The notes below the pieces were generated by a model, which did not search any database, was not told the DNA's origin, and saw nothing but the letters and a program-made list of their open reading frames with translations. From assembly GCA_944387015.1 (NCBI GenBank), contig CALXDH010000006.1, positions 1-64,000 of the forward strand: DNA of 64,000 nucleotides. Direction: 5' to 3'. Shown here in pieces: positions 53,060-61,758 of this stretch. The stretch comes from an uncultured Oscillospiraceae bacterium (lineage in GTDB: Bacteria > Bacillota > Clostridia > Oscillospirales > Oscillospiraceae). The position numbers and the translations under genes are program-made. Numbering within the stretch: position 1 is the stretch's first letter; every line of letters begins with the position of its first letter.

Positions 53060-54304
53060 TTACTTTTTCAGCGGGACCGTGAAGAAAAAGCGGGTGGAGG
53101 CGGCGTCGCTCTCCGCTTTCAGCGTGCCCTTGTGCTCGGCGGCGATGGTATTGGCAATGGGCAGCCCCAGGCCGAAGCCGGACTTCTCCCCCCGGGAGGC
53201 GTCCGCCCGGTAGAACCGCTCGAAGAGCCGCTTGAGCTGCTCCGGCGGAATGGGTTCGCCGGGGTTGGTCACGATCAGCCGGGCGTGGCGGTCCGTCTTT
53301 TGCAGCGTCATGGTGATGGTGCCGCCGTCCTGGCCGTATTTGATGGCGTTGTCCAGCAGCACGGAGACCAGCTGGCGCAGCTTGTCCCGGTCTCCCAGGA
53401 CGGTCACGTCCTCCGTCAGATGGTAGTCCAGGGGCTTTCCCGCCTCAAAGGCCACCGGCTCAAAGGCCAGGGCACAGTCCGCCGCGATGTCCGAGAGGGA
53501 GACCTCCTCCAGTACGGCGGTGTGGGGCATGTTGTCCGCCCGGGCCAGAGTCAGCATCTCCTCCACCAGATTTTTCATCTGCTGGGCCTCCATGCGGATG
53601 TTCTCGCTCCAGCGGGCGGGCTTGTCGGAAAGGGGCGCGGCCTGCAGCAGCTCCGCATTGGAGAGGATCACCGTCAGAGGCGTCTTGAGCTCGTGGGAGG
53701 CGTCGGAGAGGAACTGGCGCTGCTGCCGCCAGGCTTTTTCCACAGGAGCGGTGGCCCAGCGGGCCAGCGCGATGGAGATGGCCAGCAGCAGGAAAAAGGC
53801 GGCCACGGCGATCTGGATGTGGGAGCTCATCATCTCCTGGAGGGTGGCCTGCTGCATGGAGGTATCCACGAAGGCGATCTTCTGGAACAGGCCGTTGTCC
53901 TGCCGGAGGTAGCGCAGGTTATAGGTGCGCAGGGTCCCCTCCTCCTGCTTCTGGGTCAGGCACTCCTGCAGCACGGTGCTCAGCTCCTCGGTACCCTGAA
54001 GGTTGCTGTACGTGCCGCCTGTGACATAGGCGGTATAATTGCCGCTGCGGTCCTCCCAGAGCACCACGGTGAAGTATGGCAGCACCACTTCCTTGCCGCC
54101 GATGTCCAGCCCCAGGTCCGGCTGCTGGGAGGGCACGGTCCCGTGGCTGGTGTCCTCCCGGATCACCCGCTGGAGCACCTGGTGGCTGATGACCTCCAGA
54201 TTCTGCCTGGCGGAGAGGAAGATGGACACCAGCACCACGCCCAGCACCACCATGACCAACGTCATGCAGACCACCACGAATTTCAGCTGCAGTTTGCGGA
54301 TCAT
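53060..54304 (-). CDS. Sensor histidine kinase
   Basis: A 414-residue membrane kinase with helices at about 7-30 and 163-183 enclosing an extracytoplasmic sensor of 130 residues. The HisKA box is SDASHELKTP (His204), followed by the N box (VLLDNAIKYGQDGG) and the G boxes (GFGLGLPIANTIA). It phosphorylates the response regulator encoded next to it. ATG 54304 follows GGAGGTG; a GTG at 54310 lies in the ribosome site. The signal is unknown; an ABC/GldG operon lies beside the pair. Confidence 0.93.
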   Translation of the reverse strand: MIRKLQLKFVVVCMTLVMVVLGVVLVSIFLSARQNLEVISHQVLQRVIREDTSHGTVPSQQPDLGLDIGGKEVVLPYFTVVLWEDRSGNYTAYVTGGTYSNLQGTEELSTVLQECLTQKQEEGTLRTYNLRYLRQDNGLFQKIAFVDTSMQQATLQEMMSSHIQIAVAAFFLLLAISIALARWATAPVEKAWRQQRQFLSDASHELKTPLTVILSNAELLQAAPLSDKPARWSENIRMEAQQMKNLVEEMLTLARADNMPHTAVLEEVSLSDIAADCALAFEPVAFEAGKPLDYHLTEDVTVLGDRDKLRQLVSVLLDNAIKYGQDGGTITMTLQKTDRHARLIVTNPGEPIPPEQLKRLFERFYRADASRGEKSGFGLGLPIANTIAAEHKGTLKAESDAASTRFFFTVPLKK

Positions 54305-54345
54305 CCCCACACCTCCTTCCGCTGAAAAACCATTGTCGAAAACTC

Positions 54346-54384
54346 TGTGGAAAACGTGGAAAAATAGGTGGAAAACGTGGAAAT
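54346..54384. repeat. Tandem GTGGAAAA repeats in the regulator-kinase gap
   Basis: Four 9-base units in a row: TGTGGAAAA (54346-54354), CGTGGAAAA (54355-54363), GGTGGAAAA (54367-54375) and CGTGGAAAT (54376-54384). The pair GTGGAAAACGTGGAAA occurs twice with a 21-base period, two helical turns. Each unit matches the variant DnaA boxes of oriC. Confidence 0.85.
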
Positions 54385-54386
54385 CG

Positions 54387-55067
54387 TCAGGACTCCGGGA
54401 CCCCCAGACAGTAGCCCACCATGCGGATGGTCTTGATCTTTACCTGGGAGTGGAGGTGCTCCAGCTTTTTGCGCAGAAAGGAGACATAGACCTCCACGTT
54501 GTTGTCCTCCGCGTCGGACTCATAGCCCCAGATCTTCAGCAGCAGGTTCTCCTTGGTGATCACCAGCTTCTGGTTGAGCATGAACAGCTCCATCATGTCG
54601 TACTCCTTCCGGCTCAGGCGGACGGACCGGCCGCCGCAGCTGAGGGAGAAGGAGTTTTTTGCCAGTGTCAGGTCTCCGCAGCTGAGGGTGTCGGTGGGGC
54701 GCAGCTCCGGCTGGCGCCGGGTCAGCGCCCGGATGCACGCCAGCAGCTCCTTGGGCTCAAAGGGCTTGGTGAGGTAGTAGTCTGCCCCGCAGTCCAGCCC
54801 CGTCACCTTGTCGGTGACCTCGGAGCGGGCGGTGAGCATCAGGACCGGTGTGGACACGCCTCCGGCCCGCAGCCGGCGCAGCACGGTAAAGCCGTCCATC
54901 TTGGGCAGCATCACGTCCAGGATCATCACGTCATAGATCCCGGTGAGGGCGTTGTCCAGCCCGGTTTCTCCGTCGTGGCAGGTGTCCGCGGTGTACCCGT
55001 CCATCTCCATCAGATCCTGCAGCGTGGCCGCCAGGCGTACTTCATCTTCTACGATCAATACCCGCAT
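54387..55067 (-). CDS. OmpR-family response regulator
   Basis: A 226-residue regulator with a receiver domain (Asp8, phosphorylated Asp51 in ILDVMLPKMDG, Thr in LTARSE, Lys in TKPFEPKEL) and a winged-helix effector (SRKEYDMMELFMLNQKLVITKENLL, VEVYVSFLRKKLEH). Such proteins bind direct repeats about 11 bases apart. AGGAGG precedes ATG 55067. It is transcribed before the kinase with a 76- to 82-base gap that contains the GTGGAAAA repeats. Confidence 0.95.
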   Translation of the reverse strand: MRVLIVEDEVRLAATLQDLMEMDGYTADTCHDGETGLDNALTGIYDVMILDVMLPKMDGFTVLRRLRAGGVSTPVLMLTARSEVTDKVTGLDCGADYYLTKPFEPKELLACIRALTRRQPELRPTDTLSCGDLTLAKNSFSLSCGGRSVRLSRKEYDMMELFMLNQKLVITKENLLLKIWGYESDAEDNNVEVYVSFLRKKLEHLHSQVKIKTIRMVGYCLGVPES

Positions 55068-55098
55068 GGTTGTTCCTCCTGATTCCGGTATGGACGTC

Positions 55099-55131
55099 GC
55101 CGCAGGCGGAAATTTTCCGCCTGCGGCGCAG
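55099..55131. other. Long perfect inverted repeat after the DUF4340 gene
   Basis: CGCCGCAGGCGGAAA and its complement lie adjacent without a T-tract. The stem lies between the end of the ABC operon and the start of the response regulator on the minus strand; it may slow transcription or end it poorly. Confidence 0.5.
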
Positions 55132-55145
55132 GAATGGTTTCTTGG

Positions 55146-56177
55146 TTATGCGCCCAGGCCGGAGGACGCCGCCGTCACCAGCGCGGAAACGGCGCTGGCG
55201 GAGAGGAGATAAATGGTGGTGTCGTCATCCATCCGGGCATAGTAGCTGTCTCCGTCCACGTTTTTGGTGCCGAGGGTCAGCGTCAGCGTCCCCTCCGTGC
55301 CGGAGTCGGTGACGTAAGAGGCGGTGAGCACGGCGGTGGGCGAGCCGAAGCCGCACAGCTCCACGGCCTCGTCGGAGGGCTTGTAGTCCGCGCACTTGGT
55401 AAAGGACAAGGTGCTCAGCTCGTCCAGCAAAGACTGGAGCTTCTCGTTGTCGGTGACGTCCGTCTCTCCGGACGTCCAGGTGACGGAGCTGGTTTCCTCG
55501 CCGTCTTCCCCGTCGGTTTCGTCGGTGGAGGTGCTCTCATTGTGGGCGGCGGTGAGGGTCGTCTCCACGGCGCCCTGGATGGTGAGACTGTTGAGGGTCT
55601 CCTCCGTCAGCACCGGCAGCTCCGGCAGGACGCACATGTCGTAGATGGGCGTGGAGAGATAGTTATAGAGGGTATCGGAAACGATATACACCGGGCTTTC
55701 GGCATCGTTCATCAGCATGTAGTAGCTGGTGCCGTCAGTGGTGGCCTTGCCGAAGGTGAGCTTGAGGGTCTCGCCGGTCTCGGCGTCGGTGGCGGTGAGG
55801 GTGGCGGAGGGCTGGTCCAGGCCGTAGGCCTCCAGAGTATCTCCGTCGGTGATGGTCTGCTGGGGCTTGAGGGACTGGAGGATCTGGATGATATAGGTGA
55901 TGGTGGAGTCATCCAGGGGGAACTCCGGGTCATCCGCCCAGATCCAGCTGCCGTCCTCGTCCTGGGTGAAGGAGAGGGTGGCAGTGGAGTTGGTGTAGGT
56001 GAGGGAGGTGTAGCCGTGGTCCTCCGTGATGGCGCTGGCGGCTTCCTGGGCGGCTTCTTCCTCCGCCTGCTTTTCAGCGCTGTGGCGCTTGAAAAGCAGC
56101 ACGGCCGCCAGCACGGCCAGCAGCACCACCGCGGCGATCACCAGTCCCCGCAGCAGCTTTTGTTGTTGTCGATTCAT
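55146..56177 (-). CDS. DUF4340 domain-containing membrane-anchored protein
   Basis: A 343-residue protein with one N-terminal membrane helix (about 10-30) and an acidic extracytoplasmic part in which the unit (y-TNSTATLSFTQDEDGSWIWAD...LQSLKP...YGLDQPSATLTATD) is partly repeated, as in DUF4340. Such genes follow GldF/GldG-like ABC transporter genes in Bacteroidetes and Clostridia. Its role in the complex is unknown. It is the last gene of the four-gene operon, 18 bases after the GldG-like gene. Confidence 0.88.
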   Translation of the reverse strand: MNRQQQKLLRGLVIAAVVLLAVLAAVLLFKRHSAEKQAEEEAAQEAASAITEDHGYTSLTYTNSTATLSFTQDEDGSWIWADDPEFPLDDSTITYIIQILQSLKPQQTITDGDTLEAYGLDQPSATLTATDAETGETLKLTFGKATTDGTSYYMLMNDAESPVYIVSDTLYNYLSTPIYDMCVLPELPVLTEETLNSLTIQGAVETTLTAAHNESTSTDETDGEDGEETSSVTWTSGETDVTDNEKLQSLLDELSTLSFTKCADYKPSDEAVELCGFGSPTAVLTASYVTDSGTEGTLTLTLGTKNVDGDSYYARMDDDTTIYLLSASAVSALVTAASSGLGA

Positions 56178-56195
56178 GAAAGGGAGCCTCCCGTC

Positions 56196-57608
56196 TTAGA
56201 GTTTTTGTCGGCGCAGCCAGCGGATGAAGCCATAGATCAAAAGCGCGCCGGGGATCAGGAAGATCAGCGGCAGTGCCCAGATCCCGCCGGTGGAGATGGT
56301 ATTGGTGGGCGTCTCCAGACTCACCGGCTCAATAGAGAGCGAGGAGATGTCGTCGAAGGCCACGGTGACTGCGCTGGTGAACAGGGTCAGGTTATCCAGA
56401 TTGGTGAAGGTGGAGTTGATGGCGTCGTTGATGAGGGAGTCGGAGCCGAATACCGTCAGCCGTCCGGTGATGTTGTCGTCGATCTCCTCCGTGGCCGTGG
56501 CGGCCACCACGTAGGTGCCGGGGGTCTGGTCTTCCGCCGAGTCGCCGGTAACGGCCACGCCCTCCTCAGAGGTGGTGAGGAAGGACTTGACGGTAATGCT
56601 CTCCCGGGCGGGATCCGTCAGGGTGAAGCCCCGGGACGCGCAGAAGAGAAGCGTGGCATCGTTGGAAATGCCGCTGGCAGAATCCACGCTGTTGTCCACC
56701 AGGGGGAAGAACCAGTAGGGATTATTCTGATAATACCGCTGGGTATCGGCGATGAGGCCCGGCGCCACATCCATGCCGTAGGTGGAACAGAGCGTCTCCA
56801 GGTTGGGCAGGGACAGATCCTCCCCCGCCATGTTATAGATCACCTGGCCGCCGGCGGCGAGGTATTCCAGGATGTCCTCCAGTTCGTCCGCCGCCAGGTC
56901 CCGGGTGGGATCGTTGATGAGCAGCAGGTCACAGTCCTCGGGGATGCCGTGGTCCGTCAGCAGGTTCACGCTGGAAACAGAGATGTGGGATTTGGCCAGC
57001 AGCGTCTCTACCGTGCTGGAGAGGGCCGCCTCGTCATGGCCGGTGGTCTGGTAAATGGTGCGGGAGGCGTCGGTCAGGACGCCGTCCACGGCGGAGGTCA
57101 GAAGTCCCTCGCCGTCAAAATCCGTCTCATTATAAGAACCGTAGTAATAATAAGACATTATATCATATCCGATGATGTCGTCAATCGAAAAGCTCTCCTG
57201 ACGGCCGGTGGCCTCGCAGGTGACCACGATGGTATTGCTGTCCACGCCGTAGTCCGTGAGAACGGAGGGATACACCATGGGGTTGGTATACTCCACGCTC
57301 AGGTGGCTGCTGAGCTCTTCATAGGTGGCCAGGAAGCGGACGATGCGGGTGTCCAGGCTGTCCTTGTCCGCCAGAACGTGGATCACCACATCTTCCTCCA
57401 GGTCCGCCATGTAGTCCCGGGTGGTGTCGGAGATGTCGTAAATACCGCTGTCGGTGAGATCGAATTGGGTCCAGCGCTCCGGCAGCTGGGCTGCCAGCAA
57501 ATTGATAAGGATCACCACTGCCACGGCCAGCGCGGTGACCGCGGCGGAAAACGCGCCCCGGCGGGAGGTGTGCTTTTCGGCGGCCTCCCGGATCTTATGC
57601 AGGTTCAT
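56196..57608 (-). CDS. GldG-like ABC transporter auxiliary protein
   Basis: A 470-residue protein with an N-terminal membrane helix (AVTALAVAVVILINLLAAQLP), a large extracytoplasmic domain with LLINDPTRDLAADELEDILEYLAAGGQVIYN (ABC_transp_aux / DUF4350 type), and a C-terminal helix with a basic tail (LPLIFLIPGALLIYGFIRWLRRQKL). In gliding bacteria GldF and GldG form an ABC complex; in Clostridia the function is not known. It lies between the permease and the DUF4340 gene. Confidence 0.88.
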   Translation of the reverse strand: MNLHKIREAAEKHTSRRGAFSAAVTALAVAVVILINLLAAQLPERWTQFDLTDSGIYDISDTTRDYMADLEEDVVIHVLADKDSLDTRIVRFLATYEELSSHLSVEYTNPMVYPSVLTDYGVDSNTIVVTCEATGRQESFSIDDIIGYDIMSYYYYGSYNETDFDGEGLLTSAVDGVLTDASRTIYQTTGHDEAALSSTVETLLAKSHISVSSVNLLTDHGIPEDCDLLLINDPTRDLAADELEDILEYLAAGGQVIYNMAGEDLSLPNLETLCSTYGMDVAPGLIADTQRYYQNNPYWFFPLVDNSVDSASGISNDATLLFCASRGFTLTDPARESITVKSFLTTSEEGVAVTGDSAEDQTPGTYVVAATATEEIDDNITGRLTVFGSDSLINDAINSTFTNLDNLTLFTSAVTVAFDDISSLSIEPVSLETPTNTISTGGIWALPLIFLIPGALLIYGFIRWLRRQKL

Positions 57609-57624
57609 TGTCTGTTGCCTCCCT

Positions 57625-58491
57625 TCAGTTCCAGCGGCGCTTTTGGACCACTTGCACGGTCAAAAACACCAGCAGCGCGATGAGGGAGAGATACAGCAAA
57701 ATCCCCCGCACGTCAAAGACGTGGTCCACGGAGAAGCTGTCAAACGCTCCCAGCAGGGAAAAGCGGCCCAGCATGTCCGGCAGCAGACCGGCAAAGCGGT
57801 CGCTGGCCGCGATATAGCCGCCGATGATGGCGGCAGCTCCCGCCACAAACACGGCGGCGGTGACCTTCCAGTTGCTGGAGAGGGCGTTGACCAGGAAGCA
57901 CACCAGCGCCAGGATCACCAACAGTCCCGCCAGGGACCCGCCGGCGGTGGAGGGCAGGTATGCCACCAGTCCGTCCCAGAGATAGAGCACCAGCAGCAGT
58001 CCGAAGGTACCCACCGCGGAGAGCACCTGGCTCTCCGTCAGAGCGGAGATCAGAAGGCCCACGGCGATCTCCGCCGCTCCCAGCAGGAAGAAGGCCAGGA
58101 TGGAGGCGTAGTCCGAGAGCAAAAAGGCGGTGCCGTTGAAGTGGATGATCAGCGGGCAGAGGCAGGCGATCGCAAGAGGACAGGCCAGCACCGTCAGCAT
58201 GGCCAGATACTTGCCCATCACCACGGCGGTGACGGAGGCCGGTGCCGTCAGCAGAAGCTGGTCGGTGCGGCTGCGGCGCTCCTCCGCCATGGAGCGCATG
58301 GTGAGGATGGGCACCAGCACCATCAGAACAAAGAGCGTGGCCCCCAGGGCGGTGGAAAAGTAGGCGTCGCCCTGGAAGAGGTTGTAGGCCATGAAGTAAA
58401 TGCCGATGAACGCCGTCAGGGCGGCGGTGAACATCCAGCCGATCATGGAGTTGAAGTAGGACTGTACTTCCCGCTTATAAATCGCTTTCAT
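57625..58491 (-). CDS. ABC-2 type transporter permease (GldF-like)
   Basis: A 288-residue permease with six membrane helices, beginning MKAIYKREVQSYFNSMIGWMF, the usual start of this branch, with ILTMRSMAEERRSRTDQLLLTAPAS between the second and third helices. ATG 58491 has AGGAGGG at a good distance and overlaps the ATPase gene by 17 bases; longer starts lack a site. It forms the membrane part of the exporter. Confidence 0.9.
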   Translation of the reverse strand: MKAIYKREVQSYFNSMIGWMFTAALTAFIGIYFMAYNLFQGDAYFSTALGATLFVLMVLVPILTMRSMAEERRSRTDQLLLTAPASVTAVVMGKYLAMLTVLACPLAIACLCPLIIHFNGTAFLLSDYASILAFFLLGAAEIAVGLLISALTESQVLSAVGTFGLLLVLYLWDGLVAYLPSTAGGSLAGLLVILALVCFLVNALSSNWKVTAAVFVAGAAAIIGGYIAASDRFAGLLPDMLGRFSLLGAFDSFSVDHVFDVRGILLYLSLIALLVFLTVQVVQKRRWN

Positions 58492-59506
58492 CGCCGGTTC
58501 CCTCCTGTTCTGCGTCGGTGGTCTGGACTGCCGCCTCATCCGGTGTGTCTGCCAGCAGGGCTGCGGCCTGGGCGGCCACGGCGTCGTCCTCGTCCGTCAG
58601 GTCCAAAAAGACCTCTTCCAGCGTGGCGGTCTTGGGCCGCATCTCCAAAATGGGCTGGCGGGCCTGGGCAAAGGCGTAGAACAGCGCCTCCCGGGCGTCG
58701 CCGTCGGCGGAGATCATCATTTTCACAGTGTCTCCCTCCTGCTGGGCCTCGCAGGAGGTGATGCCGTCCACCGTGAGCACCGTGGAACGGACCGCCTCCG
58801 CCGAGCCCCGCACAGAAAGTTCCAGCGCGCCGCCGGCAGAGAGCTTTTCCTCCAGGGCCTCCGGCGTGTCGCAGGCCATCACCTTGCCCTTGCGCAGGAT
58901 CAGTACGTGGTCGCACATCGCCCGGATCTCCGAGAGGATATGGCTGCTCAAAAGCACGGTGTGCTCCTTGGCCAGGTGCCGGATCAGCGAGCGGATCTCC
59001 ACCACCTGCTTGGGGTCCAGGCCAACGGTGGGCTCGTCGAGGATGATGATGGGAGGAAAGCCCAAAATGGCCTGGGCCAGGCCCACCCGCTGCCGATAGC
59101 CCTTGGAGAGGTTGCGGATCAGCCGCTCCGCCTGTCCGTTCAGGTGGGTCAGGGACAGCACCTCATCCAGATCCTCTTTCCGCCGCTCCGCCGGCAGCTT
59201 TTTCAGCTCCGCGCAGAACCGCAGATACTCCAGCACCGTCATATCGGGATACAGCGGCGGGATCTCCGGCAGGTAGCCCACGCACTTGCGGGCGGCTTCC
59301 GGCTCTTCCAGAATGTTGTGGCCCTGGATGAGCACGTCTCCCTCCGTGGCGGCCAGATAGCCGGTCATGATGTTCATGGTGGTGGACTTTCCGGCGCCGT
59401 TGGGCCCCAGCAGGCCGAATACCTGCCCGTCCTCCACGGTAAAGCTCAGGTGATCCACCGCGCAGTGGTTCCCGTACCGCTTTACGAGATTTTTGACCTC
59501 GATCAT
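58475..59506 (-). CDS. ABC transporter ATP-binding protein
   Basis: A 343-residue ATPase with Walker A GPNGAGKSTT (near residue 37), the signature LSKGYRQRVGLAQA, Walker B IIILDEPTVGLDP and the switch His in LLSSHIL. A C-terminal extension (about 220-343), ending acidic, resembles the regulatory part of exporter-type ATPases. It begins MIEVKNLVKRYGNHCAVDHLS after GGAGGT. It heads the operon (ATPase, permease, GldG, DUF4340). Confidence 0.93.
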   Translation of the reverse strand: MIEVKNLVKRYGNHCAVDHLSFTVEDGQVFGLLGPNGAGKSTTMNIMTGYLAATEGDVLIQGHNILEEPEAARKCVGYLPEIPPLYPDMTVLEYLRFCAELKKLPAERRKEDLDEVLSLTHLNGQAERLIRNLSKGYRQRVGLAQAILGFPPIIILDEPTVGLDPKQVVEIRSLIRHLAKEHTVLLSSHILSEIRAMCDHVLILRKGKVMACDTPEALEEKLSAGGALELSVRGSAEAVRSTVLTVDGITSCEAQQEGDTVKMMISADGDAREALFYAFAQARQPILEMRPKTATLEEVFLDLTDEDDAVAAQAAALLADTPDEAAVQTTDAEQEGTGDESDL

Positions 59507-59640
59507 ACAAACCTCCATGCGCCCGCAGGCGCCTTGATCTGAAACTGCCCTTTCCTCAGGGCGGGGAGAAGACGGTCCTCTCCTCCTTTTACAGATGTGA
59601 GTATAGACAGGGAATCTGAAATCCACCTGAAAGGAACATC

Positions 59641-59694
59641 TTCACAAACTGTTCAAAATTTTTCAAGATTGTTTTTAACTTTCGGGGATACACT
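59641..59694 (+). promoter_or_regulatory. Pho-box-like repeat array and -10 box
   Basis: TTCACA (59641), TTCAAA (59652), TCAAGA (59663) and TTTAAC (59674) recur every 11 bases, and TACACT (59689-59694) follows nine bases after the last unit. This spacing is that of PhoB-type activated promoters, where the array replaces the -35 box. It points into the hairpin chain, not towards the ABC operon. Confidence 0.55.
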
Positions 59695-59763
59695 AAAGCC
59701 ATCCTCCAAGGAGGAACAAGCAAAAGCCCCTCTCTTTTCATTTTCTTCTTTCTCTCTCCAAAA

Positions 59764-59903
59764 GCAGCAGGCCTCCGGATTTCCGGAGGCCTGCTGCACC
59801 CTGTCAAAAACCTTTTGACAGGGTGCACAAGTTTTCAGAACTTACTCCAGTTCTGAAAACTTCTGATTCAAAGCGAAAGACACCCTTCCTGGGTTTCTTT
59901 CGC
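59764..59903. repeat. Four consecutive long hairpins
   Basis: Hairpin 1: 16-bp arms 59764-59779 / 59782-59797, 2-base loop. Hairpin 2: 14-bp arms 59796-59809 / 59813-59826, ACC loop. Hairpin 3: 14-bp arms 59829-59842 / 59849-59862, 6-base loop. Hairpin 4: 59873-59903, 12 pairs with one mismatch. All are perfect except the last. None is followed by a good T-tract. Confidence 0.9.
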
Positions 59904-59953
59904 AACTATCTTCCTTCCCGTCATTCCAGCGTCACATTTATATAATTTGGCTC

Positions 59954-59981
59954 GCAGGCCTCCGGATTTCCGGAGGCCTGC
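59954..59981. repeat. Second copy of hairpin 1
   Basis: 28 bases identical to the core of hairpin 1 (13-bp arms GCAGGCCTCCGGA with a TT loop), 190 bases further on. The flanks differ, so the palindrome itself is the repeated unit. Confidence 0.95.
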
Positions 59982-60182
59982 TGCTTTCCGTTTCTCAGTC
60001 AGTTTGCCCGGATTTTGCGGGAAAATCGTCCACATCTGTAAAAAAGTTATAAAGATCTCCTGCTTTTTTGTTTTTCCGGGGGTTTTTCTTGCAAAACTCC
60101 ATAACCTCCTATATAATAATTCCGCGAATTTTTCAGTAACCGATCAGAATGCGACTGCCGGTGAAACAGGAGGAAAAGGACT

Positions 60183-61700
60183 ATGAGAGGTGTACACAGC
60201 GCGGTGGATGACATCCGCCGGAATGTCTTTACGGAGGTAGCCCGTCTTGCCTATGAGGGCGGAGATCTGAACCGGGTGGATATGATCCCCTATAAGATCG
60301 TCCCCGGCGAGGTGGCAAGACATCGCCACGACGTGTTTTTGGAGCGGGCCATCGTGCAGGAGCGGGTCCGGCTGGCCCTGGGCATGAGCCTGCAGCCTGC
60401 CGGTGAGCAGTCTCCCGTCAGCGCCCAGATCCAGGAAGCCGCCACGGACCAGAAGTATTTTGAAGAGCCTCTGGTCAATATCATCCCCTTTGCCTGCAAT
60501 GCCTGCCCTCCCAAGCAGATCCGTATCACGGACAGCTGCCAGGGCTGCATCTCCCACCCCTGCATGAACGTCTGCCCCAAGGACGCCATTTATCTCGACG
60601 AGAACAAGCACTGCCACATTGACCAGAGCAAGTGCATCAAGTGCGGCAAGTGCTTCAACCAGTGCCCCTACCGGGCCATCAGCAAGATCGAGCGCCCCTG
60701 CGCCGCCGCCTGCGGCATGGACGCCATCGAGTCCGATGAGCTGGGCCGGGCCAAGATCAACTACGACAAGTGCGTCTCCTGCGGCATGTGCCTGGTGAAC
60801 TGCCCCTTCGCCGCCATTGCCGACAAGAGCCAGATCTTCCAGGTCATCAACGCCATGCAGCGCAACGATGAGGTCATCGCCTGCGTGGCCCCCGCCTTCG
60901 TGGGCCAGTTCGGCAAGGAGGCCACCCCCGCAAAGCTCAAGGCCGCCATGCGCATCCTGGGCTTCACCGACGTGGTGGAAGTGGCCATCGGCGCGGACCT
61001 TTGCACCGTGGAGGAGGCCCATGACTTCCTGGAGAACGTTCCGGCCAAGCAGCCCTTCATGGGCACGTCCTGCTGCCCCGCCTGGTCTGTGATGGCCAAG
61101 AAGCTCTTCCCCCAGTTCAAGGACTATATCTCCATGGCCCTGACCCCCATGGTCATCACCGCCCGCATGGTGAAGAAGGACCACCCCAACGCCCGGATCT
61201 GCTTCATCGGCCCCTGCGCCGCCAAGAAGCTGGAGGCAAACCGCAAGTCCGTCCGCTCCGACGTGGACTATGTTCTCACCTTTGAGGAGCTCCAGGGCAT
61301 GTTCGACGCCAAGGAGATCGACTTTGCCGCCATCGAGGCTGATCCCACAGACGACATGAGCGAGGGCACCGGCATGGGCCGTGGCTTTGCCGTGGGCGGC
61401 GGCGTGGCCGCTGCCGTGGTGGAGGCCATCAGCCACATCGATCCCGACCGCGAGGTGAAGATCGAGTACGGCGACGGCCTGCGGGAGTGCAAGAAGATGC
61501 TGATGATGGCCAAGGCCGGAAAGCGGGACGGCTATTTGCTGGAGGGCATGGCCTGCCCCGGCGGCTGCGTGGCCGGCGCCGGCACCATCACCCCGGTGAA
61601 GGAGAGCGCCGTCAACGTGGACCGGTTCAAGAAGGCCGCTCCCGAGCTCAGCTGCACCAACAGCCCGTTCATCAACCGTTTGAAAGAAGTGGAAGAATAA
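60183..61700 (+). CDS. [FeFe] hydrogenase, group B-like, monomeric
   Basis: A 505-residue iron-sulfur enzyme. Several Cys-rich clusters precede the H-domain, including SCQGCISHPCMNVCPKDAI, CIKCGKCFNQCPYRA and CVSCGMCLVNCPF for 4Fe-4S centres. The H-cluster motifs are TSCCPAW (Cys297), GPCAAKK (Cys345) and MACPGGC (Cys458, Cys462), so all four ligands are present. The PCAAKK form and the N-terminal layout suggest group B rather than the common group A. It makes or uses H2 in fermentation. No maturation genes (hydEFG) are in the window. GGAGG precedes ATG 60183. Confidence 0.9.
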   Translation: MRGVHSAVDDIRRNVFTEVARLAYEGGDLNRVDMIPYKIVPGEVARHRHDVFLERAIVQERVRLALGMSLQPAGEQSPVSAQIQEAATDQKYFEEPLVNIIPFACNACPPKQIRITDSCQGCISHPCMNVCPKDAIYLDENKHCHIDQSKCIKCGKCFNQCPYRAISKIERPCAAACGMDAIESDELGRAKINYDKCVSCGMCLVNCPFAAIADKSQIFQVINAMQRNDEVIACVAPAFVGQFGKEATPAKLKAAMRILGFTDVVEVAIGADLCTVEEAHDFLENVPAKQPFMGTSCCPAWSVMAKKLFPQFKDYISMALTPMVITARMVKKDHPNARICFIGPCAAKKLEANRKSVRSDVDYVLTFEELQGMFDAKEIDFAAIEADPTDDMSEGTGMGRGFAVGGGVAAAVVEAISHIDPDREVKIEYGDGLRECKKMLMMAKAGKRDGYLLEGMACPGGCVAGAGTITPVKESAVNVDRFKKAAPELSCTNSPFINRLKEVEE

Positions 61701-61706
61701 CCCCCC

Positions 61707-61745
61707 CGCGGCCGGACAGGCAATGTCCGGCCGCGATTCTTTTTT
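61707..61745 (+). terminator. Terminator of the hydrogenase gene
   Basis: A 12-bp stem (61707-61718 / 61724-61735) with a 5-base loop is followed by ATTCTTTTTT. Confidence 0.9.
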
Positions 61746-61758
61746 GCATAAATAATTT

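Larger units (their letters stand above)
59507..60182. other. 676-base gene-free stretch with Pho-like promoter and hairpin chain
   Basis: No reading frame is supported on either strand. From left to right it holds the minus-strand ABC leader, a TTCACA repeat array with a -10-like box, a polypyrimidine tract, four different long hairpins and a second copy of the first. The final 190 bases lead to the hydrogenase gene and are AT-rich (for example CTATATAATAATTCC at 60110-60124, a likely -10 region). Confidence 0.7.

Noticed and set aside
59764-59981. A CRISPR array in the hairpin region
   Set aside because: Only one of the hairpins is repeated, once, and the spacing is far larger than a CRISPR spacer; no cas genes are in the window.
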